Shown here one piece after another: positions 63,981-64,000 of a DNA stretch of 64,000 nt (positions within the stretch are counted from its first letter, which is position 1; every line of letters begins with the position of its first letter). The stretch lies in assembly GCF_000482545.1 (NCBI RefSeq), contig NZ_KI519455.1, forward strand, positions 1,797,247-1,861,246. Reading direction: 5' to 3'. This stretch comes from Arthrobacter sp. 35W (lineage in GTDB: Bacteria > Actinomycetota > Actinomycetes > Actinomycetales > Micrococcaceae). Under the pieces are notes generated by a model. It did not search any database. It was not told where the DNA came from and saw nothing but the letters and a program-made list of their open reading frames with translations. The translations under genes were made by a program, and so were the position numbers.

Positions 63981-64000
63981 ATGAGTGAGAACAGCGCCGC
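63981..64000 (+). CDS. start of a further gene (cut by window end), possibly leaderless
   Basis: ATGAGTGAGAACAGCGCC reads MSENSA to the window edge. TAGGCT lies 6 nt before the ATG and TTGCCG further up, with no Shine-Dalgarno, which fits a leaderless mRNA. Too short to assign. Confidence 0.4.

Overview
The window comes from a high-GC Gram-positive actinobacterium, most likely of the Micrococcaceae (Arthrobacter and relatives). The evidence is the G+C-rich codon use, 16S/23S sequence of that type, a 23S about 3.1 kb long with the actinobacterial helix-54a insertion, boxA-type rRNA leaders, frequent GTG/TTG starts, and the gene complement (DUF4032, DUF993, DUF998, OtsAB, a malEFG operon without its own ATPase).

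Layout. 1-830: 3' end of glgB. 1045-15683: two rRNA operons (16S-23S-5S, no spacer tRNA) as direct repeats of about 5.95 kb. They are separated by about 2.7 kb holding palindromic/direct repeat debris, a decayed istB and one SRPBCC gene. 15679-19715: a dihydrofolate-reductase-like gene split by an IS21-family element, which is itself split by an IS3-family element; target duplications are intact and both broken reading frames can be restored exactly. 19942-20301: an unrecognised small protein. 20451-29302: a maltose/maltodextrin locus (aglA-type glucosidase and LacI repressor on one strand, malEFG and a second GH13 enzyme on the other) with operators in the divergent promoter. The ATPase the transporter needs is probably the MsiK/UgpC-type protein at 34844-35926. 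29391-34721: FAD-linked oxidase, a secreted Pro/Thr-rich protein, a Tat-exported apiosidase-like glycosidase and a DUF4032 kinase-like protein.

36084-40929: a GntR regulator, two amidohydrolases and a CynX-type MFS transporter, linked by four similar TTTGGTATnCCAAA-like operator candidates. 41039-43349: otsA-otsB trehalose synthesis. 43512-44405: membrane-anchored DsbA-like protein. 44551-44624: tRNA-Thr(TGT). 44754-52489: a tight seven-gene catabolic operon (flavoprotein, Zn-alcohol dehydrogenase, MFS importer, Gfo/Idh/MocA, TIM-barrel isomerase/epimerase, DUF993, SDR), divergent from a LacI regulator with two near-palindromic operators between them. I read it as a peripheral pathway for an oxidised sugar, polyol or cyclitol-type substrate that I cannot name.

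53886-55838: DUF998, SRPBCC and GntR/UTRA genes. 55987-62169: a Tat-exported phospholipase C followed 45 bp later by a very large LamG/EEP surface protein, behind a PHO-box-like repeat, suggesting a phosphate-scavenging pair. 62340-63920: NCS1 nucleobase transporter. The first codons of a possibly leaderless gene close the window. The theme of the accessory part is glucan, maltose and trehalose metabolism plus several solute-specific catabolic modules, each with its own LacI or GntR regulator.
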